Source: Allosediminivita pacifica (GTDB taxonomy: Bacteria; Pseudomonadota; Alphaproteobacteria; Rhodobacterales; Rhodobacteraceae). Taken from it: a stretch of DNA of 64,000 bases. Location: assembly GCF_003054175.1 (NCBI RefSeq), contig NZ_QBKN01000003.1, positions 1 to 64,000 on the forward strand. The letters are read 5' to 3'. Position numbers and translations under genes: made by a program. Shown piece by piece: positions 17,100 to 24,329 of the stretch. The notes under the pieces are model-generated. The model was not told the DNA's origin. It searched no databases and was given only the letters and a program-made list of their open reading frames with translations. Numbering within the stretch: position 1 is the stretch's first letter; every line of letters begins with the position of its first letter.

Positions 17100-17927
17100 T
17101 CAGGACAGCCGGGCGTGGCGTGTGACAGGGCCGTCGCCCTGCGCCGCGATCCGGGCGATGGCGGGCTGCAACGGCTCGTAGGTGACCCGCATGTGGTGAG
17201 CGTTGGCGTGCAGGAGCGTGTCGGGGTCGGCAACCGAGCCCACGTGGCCCTTCCAGAAGATGAGGTCGCCGCGTTCGGGGGGCGTGCCCTCCGGCAGCGT
17301 GGTGCCGAGGTCGCGGAACTGCATGTCGCTGTCACCGGGAGCCGGGATACCGCAGAGCGCGAGCGAGAGCTGCACGATGCCGGAGCAGTCGATGCCCAGC
17401 GCGCTGTTGCCGCCCCAGAGGTAGGGCACGCCCAGCAGACGTTCGGCCACGGCGACGGGATCCTCTTCCGGCATCTCGATCGCGCGCAGGTGGGATTTCG
17501 GGACGAAGCCCCGGTCGGTTTCGAGGAACCTGCCCTCTGCGCCCGTCACGGTGAGCCGCGCGCCCATGGAGAGGTGCTGCAGATCCGGGCTTTTCATGTC
17601 GGGGGCCACGTAGGCGTGGGTGGCCATGGTGCTGACCACATGGGTGGGCGCGGTCGCGGGGCCGATGTGGCGGTGCGCGACATATCCGACATAGCCGTCC
17701 GCCGCGGCCCGCACGAAGGCCCAGCCTTCGTGCACCTCGTAGAGGGTGACCTCCGCGCCGGCCAGAAGCTGGCGGTCGCGCGCGCCACCGGGGGCGGCGC
17801 AGAGGTCGGCCACGGGGGCGGCGATGCTCGCGGCCTCTCCTGTCACGTAGCGGTCGGCGGTGACGATGCCGCGCAACTCCTCCGCGGCAACACGGCCGTT
17901 CGCGGGGGTCAGGCGGCGGTCGCTCAA
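17100..17927 (-). CDS. NlpC/P60 family peptidase with two SH3-like domains
   Basis: 275 residues with no signal peptide. Two bacterial SH3-like segments (about 35-90 and 100-150) precede an NlpC/P60 cysteine peptidase domain with C181 in GIDCSGIVQ, H228 in KGHVGSV and a polar third residue around H240 (LLHANAHHM). Such enzymes cut gamma-D-glutamyl-meso-diaminopimelate bonds. Lacking a leader, this one probably acts on peptidoglycan peptides recycled in the cytosol, which fits its coupling to a leucyl aminopeptidase. The frame begins with TTG at 17927, overlapping the aminopeptidase stop; no strong ribosome site is seen, consistent with coupled translation. Confidence 0.87.
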   Translation of the reverse strand: MSDRRLTPANGRVAAEELRGIVTADRYVTGEAASIAAPVADLCAAPGGARDRQLLAGAEVTLYEVHEGWAFVRAAADGYVGYVAHRHIGPATAPTHVVSTMATHAYVAPDMKSPDLQHLSMGARLTVTGAEGRFLETDRGFVPKSHLRAIEMPEEDPVAVAERLLGVPYLWGGNSALGIDCSGIVQLSLALCGIPAPGDSDMQFRDLGTTLPEGTPPERGDLIFWKGHVGSVADPDTLLHANAHHMRVTYEPLQPAIARIAAQGDGPVTRHARLS

Positions 17928-19309
17928 AGCGGGAGAACCTTGTCGAGCGCGCCGAGGATGGCGCGCGGTCCCTGCCCCAGGCCGCCCTTGCTGCGACCCG
18001 GCGCGGCACTGGGCTGCCAGCCGTAGATGTCGAAATGGGCGTAGCGTGGCGTCGCCTCGACGAAGCGGCGCAGGAAGAGCGCGGCGGTGATCGAGCCCGC
18101 CATGCCGCCCGAGGGTGCGTTGTCGAGATCGGCGATGCCGGGCTCGATCATGCTCTCGTAGGGCTCCCAGAAGGGCATGCGCCAGAGCGGGTCGGCGGCC
18201 TCGGTGCCTGAGGCCTGCAAGGCAGCCGCGAGGGATTCGTCGTCGGTGTAGAAAGGCGCGAGGTCGGGGCCCAGCGCCACGCGGGCCGCGCCGGTGAGCG
18301 TCGCCATGGAGACGATGAGATCTGGCATCTCTTCGTCGGCGAGCGCCAGCGCATCGGCCAGCACCAGCCGCCCCTCCGCGTCGGTGTTGTTGATCTCGAC
18401 CGTCAGCCCCTTGCGCGAGATCAGGATGTCCTGCGGGCGGAAGCTCTCGGGCGAGACGCTGTTTTCCACCGCCGGGATCAGCACCCGCAAGCGCAGCGGC
18501 AGGTTCAGCGCCATGATGATCTGGGCGAGCCCCAGCACGTTGGCCGCGCCGCCCATGTCCTTCTTCATCAGGCCCATGGAGCTGCCGGGCTTGAGGTTCA
18601 GCCCACCGGTGTCGAAGCAGACGCCCTTGCCGACGAGGGTCAGCGTCGGGCCGGTCTCGCCCCAGCGCATGTCGATGAGCCGCGGCTCCTGCGCCGAGGC
18701 GCGGCCCACCGCGTGGATCAGCGGCAGGTTGCGCGTGATGAGCGCTTCGCCGATGGTGACGGCGATGTCGGCGCCGAAGGTGCCCGCGAGGTTACGTGCC
18801 GCCGCTTCCAGCGCCTCGGGGCCCATGTCGTTGGCAGGGGTGTTGATCAGGTCGCGGGTGAGCGCCTCGCCGCGGGCGAGCGCCTCGATCCGGGTGGCCT
18901 CCACCCCGTCGGGGGCAACGAGTCCGGGCGTGTTGGGGGCGTTTTCGCGGTAGCGCGAGAAGCCGTAGGCCGCCAGCAGCCAGCCCAGCGTCTCGTTGGG
19001 CAGGTTCTCGGGCGCGATGCCGCCGGCGATCTCGTAGGTGCCGGGCGCGAGCTGCGGCAGCGCCGCGGCAAGCGGGAACCGGTGACGCGCGCGCTGCGCG
19101 GCTGTGCCATAGCCGGCAAGCGCGGCCTTTGGCCGGCCGTCGGGACCGGGGATCATCAGCGCCGTGCCCAGCGCGCCGGAGAAGCTGGAGGCCTCGATCC
19201 AGTTGCGGGTTGCGTCATCCTGCTGACCGGCCCAGGAGGCCAGGTCGTCGGGCTGCAGCACGTGGAGGGGACGGGTTTCGGCGCCGGCGTCGGCAAAGGC
19301 GAAGGGCAT
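17924..19309 (-). CDS. Leucyl aminopeptidase family protein (M17)
   Basis: 461 residues; the ATG at 19309 follows AGGAG, better than an in-frame GTG at 19315. The C-terminal M17 catalytic domain has LVGKGVCFDTGGLNLKPG with the metal-binding lysine and aspartate, MKKDMGGAANVLG, and the family signature NTDAEGRLVLADAL. It removes N-terminal amino acids from small peptides in the cytosol using two metal ions. It is translationally coupled to the NlpC peptidase, a pairing common in this family of bacteria and suggestive of murein-peptide or general peptide turnover. Confidence 0.93.
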   Translation of the reverse strand: MPFAFADAGAETRPLHVLQPDDLASWAGQQDDATRNWIEASSFSGALGTALMIPGPDGRPKAALAGYGTAAQRARHRFPLAAALPQLAPGTYEIAGGIAPENLPNETLGWLLAAYGFSRYRENAPNTPGLVAPDGVEATRIEALARGEALTRDLINTPANDMGPEALEAAARNLAGTFGADIAVTIGEALITRNLPLIHAVGRASAQEPRLIDMRWGETGPTLTLVGKGVCFDTGGLNLKPGSSMGLMKKDMGGAANVLGLAQIIMALNLPLRLRVLIPAVENSVSPESFRPQDILISRKGLTVEINNTDAEGRLVLADALALADEEMPDLIVSMATLTGAARVALGPDLAPFYTDDESLAAALQASGTEAADPLWRMPFWEPYESMIEPGIADLDNAPSGGMAGSITAALFLRRFVEATPRYAHFDIYGWQPSAAPGRSKGGLGQGPRAILGALDKVLPL

Positions 19310-19358
19310 GGGCACTCCTGGCTACTCGGACGCCACAGACCTACGCCGCCGGTGTCGA

Positions 19359-19379
19359 CCGGGCAAGTGGATTGCCCGG
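19359..19379 (-). terminator. Stem-loop after the 133-residue hypothetical gene
   Basis: CCGGGCAA (19359-19366) pairs with TTGCCCGG (19372-19379) over a 5-base loop, 22 bases past the stop of the leftward gene at 19401 and 50 bases before the aminopeptidase start. It has no adjacent T-run on either strand, so it may be a weak terminator or a processing signal. Confidence 0.45.
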
Positions 19380-19400
19380 CGCCGCGGAGCGGGCACGCGT

Positions 19401-19799
19401 TTAGCCGGGCATGTCCTGCAGGTTGCAGAGCGCGGTCAGCGCCCCCTCGCCCACACGCAAGAGCCGCGCCAGCGTCGCCGCCTGCGCGACGGGATCGCCC
19501 ATCTCGACGCAGGCCATCGCGTCGCGCGCCACGCGGGCAAGCCCAAGCAGGCCGATCTGTTCGGCGATGGCGGCGAGCCCGCGCAGGGCCTTGTGCAGAT
19601 CCTCGACCGGGCCGGAACCGGCGAGGTCGTGCATCTGGCAGAGGCGGAGCGAAAGCTCCTCCATCGCGCGACACATCATGTCTTCGGCCATATGCGGCCC
19701 GAGTTCGTCACAAAGCGCCTGGACGGCCACAGTATCGAGCTGCGGTCGTTCCTTGGGCGCGAGCAGGATCACCCCGTTCACGTCATTCCCCAATCTCAT
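19401..19799 (-). CDS. Hypothetical helical protein (weak HPt resemblance)
   Basis: About 132 residues from the ATG at 19799, which follows GGTGGGA; an in-frame GTG at 19808 lacks a ribosome site. The sequence is predicted all-helical, with several cysteines and methionines. A segment DLHKALRGLAAIAEQIG loosely resembles the phosphorylated-helix region of histidine phosphotransfer (HPt) domains, but spacing to the His-x-x-Lys-Gly pattern is off by one. I do not recognise the family. It is divergent from the carbonic anhydrase gene and shares its upstream region. Confidence 0.65.
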   Translation of the reverse strand: MRLGNDVNGVILLAPKERPQLDTVAVQALCDELGPHMAEDMMCRAMEELSLRLCQMHDLAGSGPVEDLHKALRGLAAIAEQIGLLGLARVARDAMACVEMGDPVAQAATLARLLRVGEGALTALCNLQDMPG

Positions 19800-19891
19800 T
19801 CGTCCCACCGGGGCGCAGCGTGACAGCCGCAGGTTCCCATTTCGTTAGACCGGATGCGGGTTTTTCCTCGAATTTCGCGCAAGGCCAGTCT

Positions 19892-19908
19892 AGATCACCG
19901 GGTGATCT
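19892..19908. promoter_or_regulatory. Perfect 17-bp palindrome upstream of carbonic anhydrase
   Basis: AGATCACC-G-GGTGATCT: 8-bp arms around a single central base, ending 23 bases before the carbonic anhydrase ATG and 93 bases from the divergent hypothetical gene. Length and symmetry suit a dimeric regulator. Which protein binds is unknown. Confidence 0.55.
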
Positions 19909-19931
19909 TCAGAGCACACGGAGAGACCCGC

Positions 19932-20591
19932 ATGCAGCACGCACGCCCCCTGCCCACCTATCTCGTCCAGCGCTATCTCGGGTGGAAGGCTACCACCTAC
20001 AAGGAAAACCGCGCCTGGTACCGCCGTCTGGCCTCGGAAGGGCAGCGCCCGCGTGCGATGGTCATCGCCTGCTGCGACAGCCGCGTGCAGGTCACCTCGA
20101 TCTTCGGCGCGGACCAGGGCGAGTTCTTCGTGCACCGCAACATTGCCAACCTCGTCCCGCCCTACGAGCCCGACGGCCAGCAGCACGGCACCTCGGCGGC
20201 GGTGGAATACGCCGTCACCGCGCTCAAGGTGGCGCACCTGATCGTGCTCGGCCATTCGCAGTGCGGCGGCGTGAAGGGGTGCCTTGACATGTGCCAGGGC
20301 CGCGCGCCGGAGCTCGAGGAGACATCGAGCTTCGTGGGTCGCTGGATGGACATCCTGCGCCCGGGCGTGGAAACGATCGACAGCCTGCCCGAGGACCAGC
20401 AGACCGAGGCGCTGGAAAAGGAAGCGGTGCTGACCTCGCTGCGCAACCTGATGACCTTCCCCTTTGTCGCCAAGGCGGTCGAGGAAGATGAGCTGACGTT
20501 GCACGGCACCTGGACCACCATCGGCGAAGGCGGGCTCGAGGCCTACGATCCGGCCCGCGGGCAGTTCCGGCCGGTCAACCCGACCGAGTGA
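19932..20591 (+). CDS. Beta-class carbonic anhydrase
   Basis: 219 residues. Zinc ligands C48 (CDSR), H108 and C111 (GHSQCGG) and the catalytic dyad D49/R51 match beta carbonic anhydrases, which interconvert CO2 and bicarbonate. FFVHRNIANLVPPYE and SAAVEYAVTALKVAHLIVLGH are standard blocks. The ATG at 19932 follows GGAGAG; upstream in-frame sequence back to 19854 is not conserved-looking. No signal peptide, so cytosolic. Its end overlaps the convergent small gene at 20575 by 17 bases. Confidence 0.94.
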   Translation: MQHARPLPTYLVQRYLGWKATTYKENRAWYRRLASEGQRPRAMVIACCDSRVQVTSIFGADQGEFFVHRNIANLVPPYEPDGQQHGTSAAVEYAVTALKVAHLIVLGHSQCGGVKGCLDMCQGRAPELEETSSFVGRWMDILRPGVETIDSLPEDQQTEALEKEAVLTSLRNLMTFPFVAKAVEEDELTLHGTWTTIGEGGLEAYDPARGQFRPVNPTE

Positions 20592-20913
20592 CCGTCCGGC
20601 ACGGCGCGTAGGCGTTGCCCGCAAGTCCCGCCAGAGGCGGGCCAAGCCGCCGGCTGAGGCGGGTAAGCGGCGCGCCAAGATCCTCGGCGGTGCAGAGCAT
20701 CCGGCCCTTGCGGTCCAGCACCACGAGGTGATCCTCGCGCAGCGCGACGGCGTAGCCCCGCGTGCGCAGCGCCTCCGACAGCCCTGTCCAGGACAGCGCT
20801 TCGTCGAACATCGGAGCAATCGACCTGCGCAGGGCATCGGTGGATGGCGCGTCGACGGGCATGGGTGTCCGGGTGAGGGAGCGGAACGAAAGACCGCGAA
20901 GTGTCGGCAACAT
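20575..20913 (-). CDS. Hypothetical protein, 112 residues
   Basis: The ATG at 20913 follows AAGGTG, better placed than an in-frame GTG at 20922. After a polar leader the core (SWTGLSEALRTRGYAVALR, then HLVVLDRKGRMLC) alternates a helix with short strands. The pattern W..L...L...GY.....LVV.D..GR recalls small stand-alone domains in roseobacters that also occur as tails of relaxase-like proteins, but this is an impression only. No function is assigned. It converges on carbonic anhydrase with a short overlap. Confidence 0.55.
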   Translation of the reverse strand: MLPTLRGLSFRSLTRTPMPVDAPSTDALRRSIAPMFDEALSWTGLSEALRTRGYAVALREDHLVVLDRKGRMLCTAEDLGAPLTRLSRRLGPPLAGLAGNAYAPCRTVTRSG

Positions 20914-20952
20914 GGCGAACACCTTGGCTGAGGGCTTCGGCCGGGCCGGGTG

Positions 20953-21105
20953 CGAAGCTTCGAATGTGATTGCGGGCTGCCGGGGAGAGGGGAACTGTCA
21001 GGCAGCCCGCGTTACGCCGGAATGCCGAGAGCAGGCATTCCGAAGGACGGGCCCTGCGGGCCCGCCAACCGAACCTCAGGCGAAAACGAAGCTCAGCCAG
21101 CTTCG
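20953..21105. repeat. Cluster of perfect stem-loops (possible structured RNA or REP-like array)
   Basis: Five perfect symmetric elements occur in 153 bases: the palindrome CGAAGCTTCG (20953-20962); GCGGGCTGCC/GGCAGCCCGC (20972-20981 with 21001-21010); GGAATGCC/GGCATTCC (21019-21026 with 21034-21041); GGGCCC/GGGCCC (21049-21054 with 21058-21063); and CGAAGCT/AGCTTCG (21087-21093 with 21099-21105). Each can form an independent hairpin on either strand. It could be a small RNA, a REP-type array or a composite terminator. Confidence 0.55.
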
Positions 21106-21413
21106 CCGGGGCGGCGCCGGGCGCGCGCTGCGGGGGAGAAGGTCACGTTCGAAGGCGGTGAGCGCAGCGAGCCTGCGTGCGCGAGCGAGTTCAACGAAGG
21201 TCATGGGCATCGTCCTTGAGCGTGGGGCGAGAGGGTTTCCAGCCTGTTTCGGGTTCATGTCCCGGTGACGACCTTTGTATGGGACACCCTGTCCGAGGCC
21301 CAGCACACCGGGGGATAGTCGGCGCGCGCAGCCGGTCAGTAGACCCTATCCCTTCGGATAGGCGCCCTGACATCCACGATCATGACAAAGGTGTGAGGCG
21401 GGATTTTCAAATT

Positions 21414-21431
21414 TATATTGCGCACAATATA
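21414..21431. promoter_or_regulatory. OhrR-type operator upstream of ohr
   Basis: TATATTG-CGCA-CAATATA, a perfect 7-bp inverted repeat 31 bases before the ohr ATG. OhrR/MarR regulators bind AT-rich palindromes of this kind overlapping the ohr promoter. The OhrR gene is the next one downstream, so autoregulation of both genes is expected. Confidence 0.75.
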
Positions 21432-21462
21432 ATTTGACGAACCCAAGCCAAGGAGACTTCCA

Positions 21463-21888
21463 ATGTCCACCGTCTATACAGCCCGCGCAGAAGCCGTCGG
21501 CGGTCGCAACGGTACCGTCAAGACCGATGACGGCCTGCTCGATGTCCAGCTTGCCATCCCCGAGGCCATGGGTGGCAAAGGCGGCGCGACCAACCCCGAA
21601 CAGCTTTTCGCAGCCGGCTATGCCGCCTGTTTCGCCAGCGCCGTGGTCCATGTCGCCAAGGATGCCGGCGCCCATGTCCGTGACCGCGACGTGCAGATCA
21701 ACTCCGAGGTGGGCATCGGCCCGAACGACGCTGGCGGCTTCCAGCTCTCGGTGAAGCTCAACGTGACTCTCGCGGGTGTCGACCAGGCCAAAGCCGAGGA
21801 AATCGCCGAAGCCGCGCATCGGACCTGCCCGTATTCCAACGCCGTGGCCGGCAACGTGAACGTGGAGATTGCGGTCACTGCGAAATGA
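21463..21888 (+). CDS. ohr: Organic hydroperoxide resistance protein (Ohr)
   Basis: 141 residues of the OsmC/Ohr family. The two redox cysteines are C56 (AAGYAACFASA) and C122 (HRTCPYSNAV), and the usual arginine-glutamate partners are in range. GGATNPEQLFAAGYAACF is diagnostic of Ohr rather than OsmC. Ohr reduces organic and fatty-acid hydroperoxides in the cytosol using lipoylated protein thiols. AAGGAG precedes the ATG. It is followed 15 bases later by ohrR, and the shared upstream region contains a palindrome suited to OhrR. Confidence 0.95.
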   Translation: MSTVYTARAEAVGGRNGTVKTDDGLLDVQLAIPEAMGGKGGATNPEQLFAAGYAACFASAVVHVAKDAGAHVRDRDVQINSEVGIGPNDAGGFQLSVKLNVTLAGVDQAKAEEIAEAAHRTCPYSNAVAGNVNVEIAVTAK

Positions 21889-21903
21889 CCCACATGGACC
21901 GGC

Positions 21904-22347
21904 ATGGATGACGAAAACGATCCCCTTCGGCTCGACCGGCAAGTCTGCTTTCCGCTCTATGCCGCGTCCAACCGGCTGACCCGGGCCTACCGGCCGATCC
22001 TCGACCGGCTGGGGCTGACCTATGCGCAGTACCTGGTGATGCTGGTGCTGTGGGAGGAGGCCCCGCAGAGCGTCGGGTCCATAGGCGCGCGACTGCATCT
22101 CGACAGCGGCACGCTGACGCCGCTTCTCAAGCGGCTCGAGGCGGCGGGTCTGGTCACCCGCCGCCGCGATCCCGAGGACGAGCGGCGGCTGATCGTGACG
22201 CCGACCGAGACGGGTGCCGCCCTGCGCGCCGAGGCGCAGGATGTGCCGATGTCGCTCTGCGAGGCGCTTGGCCTGACCGAAGTCGAGATGCACGAGTTGG
22301 CCGGCGCCGTCGGCACCGTGACCCGGCTGCTGCAGCACGACACCTGA
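21904..22347 (+). CDS. ohrR: OhrR, MarR-family peroxide-sensing repressor
   Basis: 147 residues. The N-terminal block (LDRQVCFPLYAASNRLTRAY, then ILDRLGLTYAQYLVMLVLWE) is characteristic of OhrR, with the sensing cysteine at C15. A second cysteine at C119 (SLCEALGL) suggests the two-cysteine class, in which oxidation forms an intersubunit disulfide. The winged helix spans about 55-100 (GSIGARLHLDSGTLTPLLKR, DPEDERRLIVT). It represses ohr until organic peroxides oxidise it. Directly downstream of ohr, with the candidate operator before ohr. Confidence 0.93.
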   Translation: MDDENDPLRLDRQVCFPLYAASNRLTRAYRPILDRLGLTYAQYLVMLVLWEEAPQSVGSIGARLHLDSGTLTPLLKRLEAAGLVTRRRDPEDERRLIVTPTETGAALRAEAQDVPMSLCEALGLTEVEMHELAGAVGTVTRLLQHDT

Positions 22348-22430
22348 GCGGCTTTCCGCAGCACGTGACTTGAGCGTTGCCTCCGGATAAGCGAGAGCTT
22401 TCCCTGGAGAAACCGTGCACTGAGGGCAGG

Positions 22431-23330
22431 ATGAGCGAACCGCACGAATGGGACGAGGCCACGTGGCGGGGTCTTGTCGACCAGGTCCGCGCCGGGCGCA
22501 ATCTGCTGCCCGCGAAATGGCCCGGCGGCGCACGCTGCGCCGTGGCACTGAGCTTCGACAGCGATCACGAGACCAACGAGCTGCGCGATGGCGCAACATC
22601 CATCGCCCGGCTCAGTTGGGGCGAATACGGGGCGCGGCGTGGCATTCCCCGCATAAAGAAGGTTCTCGACCGCCACGGCGCGCGGGCAAGCTTCTTCGTG
22701 CCCGCGGTTTCGGCGCTGCTGCATCCCGAGGAGCAGGAGATGCTGGTCTCGGAAGGGCACGAGATCGGGCTGCACGGCTGGATCCACGAGCGCAACACCG
22801 CCGTCCCCGGCGATGCCGAGCGGGACCTGATGCTGCGCGCCGCCGATACGCTGGAGAAGATCACCGGCGTACGTCCTCAAGGGATGCGCACGCCCTCCTG
22901 GGACTATTCCCCGGTGACGCTCAAGATCGCGCGCGAGCTGGGGCTGCTCTACGACAGCTCGCTTTTTGCCGATGACGACCCCTACGAGATCCTCGACCAC
23001 GGAGAGCCGACCGGCATGGTCGAGCTGCCGGTGGAGTGGATCCGCGACGATGCCGTCTACTTCATGATGAACCGCTTCGGCGCACAGCGCCCCTATACCC
23101 CGCCAGAGGACGTTCTCGACATCTTCAGGCGCGAGTTCGAAGGGGCCTATGCCGAGGGCGGACTGTTCCTGCTGACCATGCATCCGCATATCACCGGCTA
23201 CAGGTCGCGGATCTTCATCCTAGATGAACTGCTGTCCCATATCGGGGCGAAGGGCGATTGCTGGATCGCCACACATGCCGAGATCGCGCGCTACTGCGCC
23301 GACCAGGCCGGACTGGAGACACTCTCATGA
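22431..23330 (+). CDS. Polysaccharide deacetylase family protein
   Basis: 299 residues, a NodB-homology (carbohydrate esterase 4) enzyme. Metal-site elements: SFDSDHE near 42-48 with the first aspartates, LHGWIHERN with the two histidines, and RTPSWDYSP as the third motif. It lacks a signal peptide, which favours the cytosolic subgroup related to PuuE allantoinase and peptidoglycan-deacetylase-like HpPgdA rather than a secreted enzyme. The ATG at 22431 follows AGGGCAGG. Its stop overlaps the start of the isoaspartyl peptidase gene, so the pair is an operon, perhaps for breakdown of an N-acyl or amide compound. Confidence 0.85.
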   Translation: MSEPHEWDEATWRGLVDQVRAGRNLLPAKWPGGARCAVALSFDSDHETNELRDGATSIARLSWGEYGARRGIPRIKKVLDRHGARASFFVPAVSALLHPEEQEMLVSEGHEIGLHGWIHERNTAVPGDAERDLMLRAADTLEKITGVRPQGMRTPSWDYSPVTLKIARELGLLYDSSLFADDDPYEILDHGEPTGMVELPVEWIRDDAVYFMMNRFGAQRPYTPPEDVLDIFRREFEGAYAEGGLFLLTMHPHITGYRSRIFILDELLSHIGAKGDCWIATHAEIARYCADQAGLETLS

Positions 23331-24256
23331 GCGGATATTCCCTTGCCATCCACGGCGGCGCCGGAACCATCCTGAAATCGAAGATGACGCCCGAGAAGGA
23401 GGCCGCCTACCGGGAGGGCCTGTCCACGGCGCTCGAAGCGGGCGAAGCCGTGCTGCGTAAGGGCGGCAGCGCCATGGATGCCGTCGAGGCCGCGGTCTGC
23501 GCGCTCGAGGACGAGCCGCTGTTCAACTCCGGGCGCGGGGCTGTCTATACCAGCGCCGGTGCCCAGGAGATGGACGCCTGCGTCATGGACGGGCGCGACC
23601 GCAGCGCCGGCGCCGTGGCGGGTATCTTCGGGCCGAAGAACCCCATCCGCCTGGCCCGCGCGGTGATGGAGCGCACGCCGCATGTGCTGCTGATCGGGCC
23701 GCGCGCGCTGGAGCTGGCGCAGGAGGCAGGGCTCGAGTTCGGCGACCGCGACTACTTCTTCGACCAGAAACGCTGGGACGCGCTGCAGAAGACGATGCAG
23801 ATGCGCGAAAGCGGCGAAGAGGATGACGACCCCGCCCGCCGCCACGGCACAGTGGGCGCGGTCGCGCGCGACCGTGACGGCAACCTTGCCGCCGCCACCT
23901 CGACCGGCGGCATGACCGCCAAGATGCCCGGCCGCATCGGCGACACGCCGATTCCCGGGGCCGGCACCTTTGCCGACAACGCCACCTGCGCCGTCTCGGC
24001 CACCGGCCATGGAGAGGTCTTCATCCGCTACACCGCGGGGGCCGAGATCGCGGCGCGCATGCGCCACCTGGGCGAAACGCTGGAGCAGGCCGCCCGCCAC
24101 GTGGTGATGGAGGATCTCGCGCCGAACGATGGATCGGGCGGTCTCGTGGCCGTGGATTCGGAGGGCAACATCACGCTGCCCTTCAATTGCGAGGGCATGT
24201 ACCGCAGCAGCGTCCGCGAAGGCAGCGACCCGGAGACGGCCATCTACGCGGAGTGA
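23327..24256 (+). CDS. Isoaspartyl peptidase/L-asparaginase (Ntn hydrolase)
   Basis: 309 residues, a type 2 asparaginase. It self-cleaves before the nucleophile threonine, here T175 in RRHGTVGAVARD. The substrate region (GRIGDTPIPGAGTFAD) and LAIHGGAGTI at the start are typical. Family members hydrolyse isoaspartyl dipeptides and L-asparagine. The start ATG overlaps the deacetylase stop by four bases. Both are probably cytosolic; joint function is not known. A stem-loop follows the stop. Confidence 0.92.
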   Translation: MSGYSLAIHGGAGTILKSKMTPEKEAAYREGLSTALEAGEAVLRKGGSAMDAVEAAVCALEDEPLFNSGRGAVYTSAGAQEMDACVMDGRDRSAGAVAGIFGPKNPIRLARAVMERTPHVLLIGPRALELAQEAGLEFGDRDYFFDQKRWDALQKTMQMRESGEEDDDPARRHGTVGAVARDRDGNLAAATSTGGMTAKMPGRIGDTPIPGAGTFADNATCAVSATGHGEVFIRYTAGAEIAARMRHLGETLEQAARHVVMEDLAPNDGSGGLVAVDSEGNITLPFNCEGMYRSSVREGSDPETAIYAE

Positions 24257-24285
24257 CCGGACCACCGGCCCGACACATCACGCGT

Positions 24286-24317
24286 CCCGGATGCGGGCAT
24301 GCCCTGCCCCATCCGGG
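24286..24317. terminator. Bidirectional stem-loop between convergent genes
   Basis: CCCGGATG (24286-24293) pairs with CATCCGGG (24310-24317), and the inner bases (GCGGGCATGCCCTGC) can extend the stem. It lies between the stops of the rightward isoaspartyl peptidase and the leftward glycosyltransferase. There is no U-run; the position fits a shared terminator. Confidence 0.6.
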
Positions 24318-24329
24318 CCCAAAGCAAGT

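Larger units (their letters stand above)
20914..21462. other. Intergenic region with stem-loop cluster and ohr promoter
   Basis: 549 bases without a convincing gene. The left part (20953-21105) is packed with perfect inverted repeats. The right part (21395-21440) is AT-rich and holds the ohr operator. A leftward frame (21306-21076) and its neighbours read through the hairpins and are not protein-like. AGCGCAGCGAGC (21162-21173) and nearby repeats resemble short palindromic repeats common between genes of GC-rich alphaproteobacteria. Confidence 0.55.

Noticed and set aside
21076-21306. 76-codon minus-strand frame before ohr
   Set aside because: Its sequence is the translation of the stem-loop cluster and short palindromic repeats; no ribosome site.
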